Assembly: GCA_002429375.1 (NCBI GenBank)
Contig: DIZP01000003.1
Span: 1-7,212, forward strand
Length of the DNA stretch: 7,212 bases
Reading direction: 5' to 3'
Origin: a bacterium UBA6025
Lineage (GTDB): Bacteria > Patescibacteriota > Saccharimonadia > Saccharimonadales > Saccharimonadaceae
A program made the translations under genes and the position numbers. Below are positions 5,737 to 7,212 of the stretch, piece after piece (position 1 is the stretch's first letter; the number at the start of each line of letters is the position of its first letter). The notes under the pieces were generated by a model. The model worked only from the letters and a program-made list of their open reading frames with translations, was not told where the DNA came from and searched no databases.

Positions 5737-6966
5737 ATGACAAAATTCTCGTATATTGCTACTAATGAGGCCCGTCAACCCGTCACCGGTACAACCGAGC
5801 AAGCCGATAGAGCCAGCGTTATTACCGCTCTCAGAAAACAGGGGCTTCGCCCGATTAGCATTAAAGAAACCTCGAGCCTGGTAGTTGGCGGTTTTTCGTT
5901 GGGCCGGCTCCTAAAATCGAATAAAATAAAGTCCGACCACTTGGTAATGTTTACCCGTCAGCTGAGCGCTATGGTGGGAGCGGGTGTGCCGCTACTACGG
6001 GCTCTCACCTCGTTGGCCGACCACTCTGAAAGCCCCACCTTGAAAACCGTATTAAAGTCAGTCATCAAGGACGTTGAGGGTGGCGCTTCGCTGGGTGATG
6101 CCCTATCAAAACACCCGACCGCCTTTAGCGATGTCTATGTCAATATGGTACGCGCCGGCGAAGCAGCGGGTATTTTAGATGATATCTTAAAACGCTTGGC
6201 GATTCAGCAAGAAAAAAATGCCACCATCCGTAAAAAAATTAAAAGTGCTATGGCCTATCCGACCGTCTTGATCTTTATCACCGTCGTGGCGTTTTTTGGC
6301 CTGATGTTGTTTGTGATTCCTCAAATCGGCAAGATTCTGACCGACCTTGGCGGCCCGGACGCTAAAATGCCAGCGATTACCCTATTTATGTTGGGAATTA
6401 GCGCCTTGATTACCGGTTACTGGTTCATTATCTTTCCGCTGATTGGAGGTGGCATCTACGGCGTTCTCCGTTACATCAAGACGCCCAAAGGCAGGGTACA
6501 ATTCCATCAAATTATTCTGAAAATTCCGGGTGTTAATACCATCGTCAAAAAAGTGGCAATCGCCCGCTTCGCTCGCACTTTTTCGGCATTGATGGGCGCT
6601 GGTGTCGCCGTCTTGGAATGCCTCGCCGTCACCTCCCGCTCACTGGGTAACGTTGTCTACGAAAAAGCCCTTACCGACGCGGCGAAGGAAGTCAAAAACG
6701 GTAAACAACTTTCACTGGTCATTAGCGAGAATCCCCTCTTTCCCGCAATCGTGGCTCAAATGCTGTCCGTGGGTGAAGAAACGGGCCAAACCGACACCGT
6801 ACTCGTAAAAGTCGCCGACTTTTACGAGGAGGAGGTCGACGTGGCAATCGAGGGCCTCAGCTCAATCATCGAGCCAACCATGATTGTCATCATGGGTAGC
6901 ATGGTCGGACTGATTGCGGCCAGTGTGATGAGCCCTATCGCCGGCCTGGCCCAAAGCATCAAATAA
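5737..6966 (+). CDS. pilC: PilC, type IV pilus inner-membrane platform protein (GspF family)
   Basis: The 409-residue protein is full length. It opens with the PilC-type N-terminus (FSYIATNEARQPVTGTTEQADR) and has two repeated T2SSF domains, about 68-191 and 271-393. Each carries the signature FTRQLSAMVGAGVPLLRAL (72-90) or FARTFSALMGAGVAVLECL (278-296) and a later GE motif (MVRAGEAAGILDD; MLSVGEETGQTDT). Three membrane segments are visible at about 172-196, 213-240 and 377-400. PilC couples the PilB motor to pilin subunits in the inner membrane. The ATG at 5737 lies 1 nt after the pilB stop with only a purine-rich, weak ribosome binding site, so translation is probably coupled to pilB. Confidence 0.96.
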   Translation: MTKFSYIATNEARQPVTGTTEQADRASVITALRKQGLRPISIKETSSLVVGGFSLGRLLKSNKIKSDHLVMFTRQLSAMVGAGVPLLRALTSLADHSESPTLKTVLKSVIKDVEGGASLGDALSKHPTAFSDVYVNMVRAGEAAGILDDILKRLAIQQEKNATIRKKIKSAMAYPTVLIFITVVAFFGLMLFVIPQIGKILTDLGGPDAKMPAITLFMLGISALITGYWFIIFPLIGGGIYGVLRYIKTPKGRVQFHQIILKIPGVNTIVKKVAIARFARTFSALMGAGVAVLECLAVTSRSLGNVVYEKALTDAAKEVKNGKQLSLVISENPLFPAIVAQMLSVGEETGQTDTVLVKVADFYEEEVDVAIEGLSSIIEPTMIVIMGSMVGLIAASVMSPIAGLAQSIK

Positions 6967-6970
6967 TTGC

Positions 6971-6999
6971 TAGAAAACATAAACTGCTCATGCTATAAT
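6971..6999 (+). promoter_or_regulatory. Promoter of pilM inside the pil cluster
   Basis: TAGAAA (6971-6976), a 17-nt spacer and TATAAT (6994-6999) form a good vegetative promoter, with TGC at 6991-6993 giving an extended -10. Transcription would start near 7006, about 20 nt before the pilM ATG. No terminator is seen between pilC and this promoter, so pilM may also be read from the pilB promoter. Confidence 0.7.
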
Positions 7000-7012
7000 A
7001 CTCAGTAGTATT
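6997..7012. repeat. Perfect inverted repeat over the predicted pilM start site; candidate operator
   Basis: AATACT (6997-7002) is the exact reverse complement of AGTATT (7007-7012), separated by CAGT. It overlaps the end of the -10 box and spans the predicted start at about 7006. This is a position where a dimeric repressor would block initiation, or where the RNA 5' end would form a small hairpin. The arms are short and AT-rich, so chance is possible. Confidence 0.4.
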
Positions 7013-7026
7013 CACTGGTGGGCATC

Positions 7027-7212
7027 ATGGCAAAACTATTCTATAAAGACAAACCGATTATCGGACTGGATATCAGCAATACTGGTATCAAAATTATGGC
7101 TATCGACACAAAGCGTTGGCTCGTTCTTGGCTACGGTTCGATTGACCTTGAACCGATAAAAGTTAAAGAGTCACTGGAAGGCAACAGTTCGTACCTGGCC
7201 GATAATATCAAA
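7027..7212 (+). CDS. pilM: PilM, N-terminal fragment (gene continues past window)
   Basis: The frame is open from the ATG at 7027 to the window end (62 codons). The sequence IIGLDISNTGIKIMAID (11-27) is the first phosphate-binding motif of the actin-like ATPase fold in the PilM form (GLDI, small residues, then IK), and its place right after pilC fits. PilM is a cytoplasmic ATP-binding protein that links PilB/PilC to the inner-membrane PilN-PilO complex. The basic N-terminus (MAKLFYKDKP) agrees with a cytoplasmic start binding PilN. A GGTGGG stretch at 7017-7022 can serve as ribosome binding site, though it is only 4 nt from the ATG. An in-frame GTG at 7018 is a less likely start. Confidence 0.9.
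   Translation, partial: MAKLFYKDKPIIGLDISNTGIKIMAIDTKRWLVLGYGSIDLEPIKVKESLEGNSSYLADNIK

Overview
The window looks like a chromosomal segment from a Patescibacteria (Candidate Phyla Radiation) genome, most likely a Saccharibacteria-type (TM7) organism. This is inferred from gene content: a very short TsaB, a PilB without the usual four-cysteine motif, a tiny pilin-like gene beside an exported coiled-coil gene, tight overlaps (ATGA, TAATG), and RNase Y. TsaE ends in TGA inside an ATGA overlap with TsaB, so TGA is used as a stop. That argues against the recoded lineages (Gracilibacteria, Absconditabacteria). Base composition is near 50% GC by eye.

Layout. (1) Positions 3-275, plus strand: the C-terminal end of an unrecognised, probably extracytoplasmic protein rich in Gly and aromatic residues. 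(2) Positions 273-309: a 14-bp perfect stem that serves as terminator for this gene and for the convergent minus-strand genes. (3) Minus strand, 1297 down to 324: an exported coiled-coil protein followed by a 92-residue pilin-like protein with a class III leader, coupled by TAATG. (4) Minus strand, 3889 down to 1384: tsaE and tsaB (ATGA overlap), then rny (RNase Y) after a 157-bp gap. (5) Plus strand from 3951: pilB and pilC (1 nt apart), then the start of pilM, which runs off the window and has its own promoter.

The plus-strand genes encode the assembly ATPase, inner-membrane platform and cytoplasmic actin-like scaffold of a type IV pilus. The pilin-like gene across the window would be processed by the same prepilin peptidase and could be a client of that machine. 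TsaE and TsaB belong to the t6A tRNA-modification pathway, and RNase Y is the membrane-anchored mRNA-decay endonuclease.

The most notable observations are: the uncharacterised exported coiled-coil plus headless-pilin pair; a compact TsaB that has lost most of its second lobe but keeps a family-like C-terminal tail; a cysteine-free PilB where a zinc-binding motif is expected; a divergent promoter region predicted to give leaderless or nearly leaderless tsaE and pilB mRNAs; and a perfect inverted repeat over the predicted pilM transcription start. No RNA gene, insertion sequence or CRISPR array is seen.
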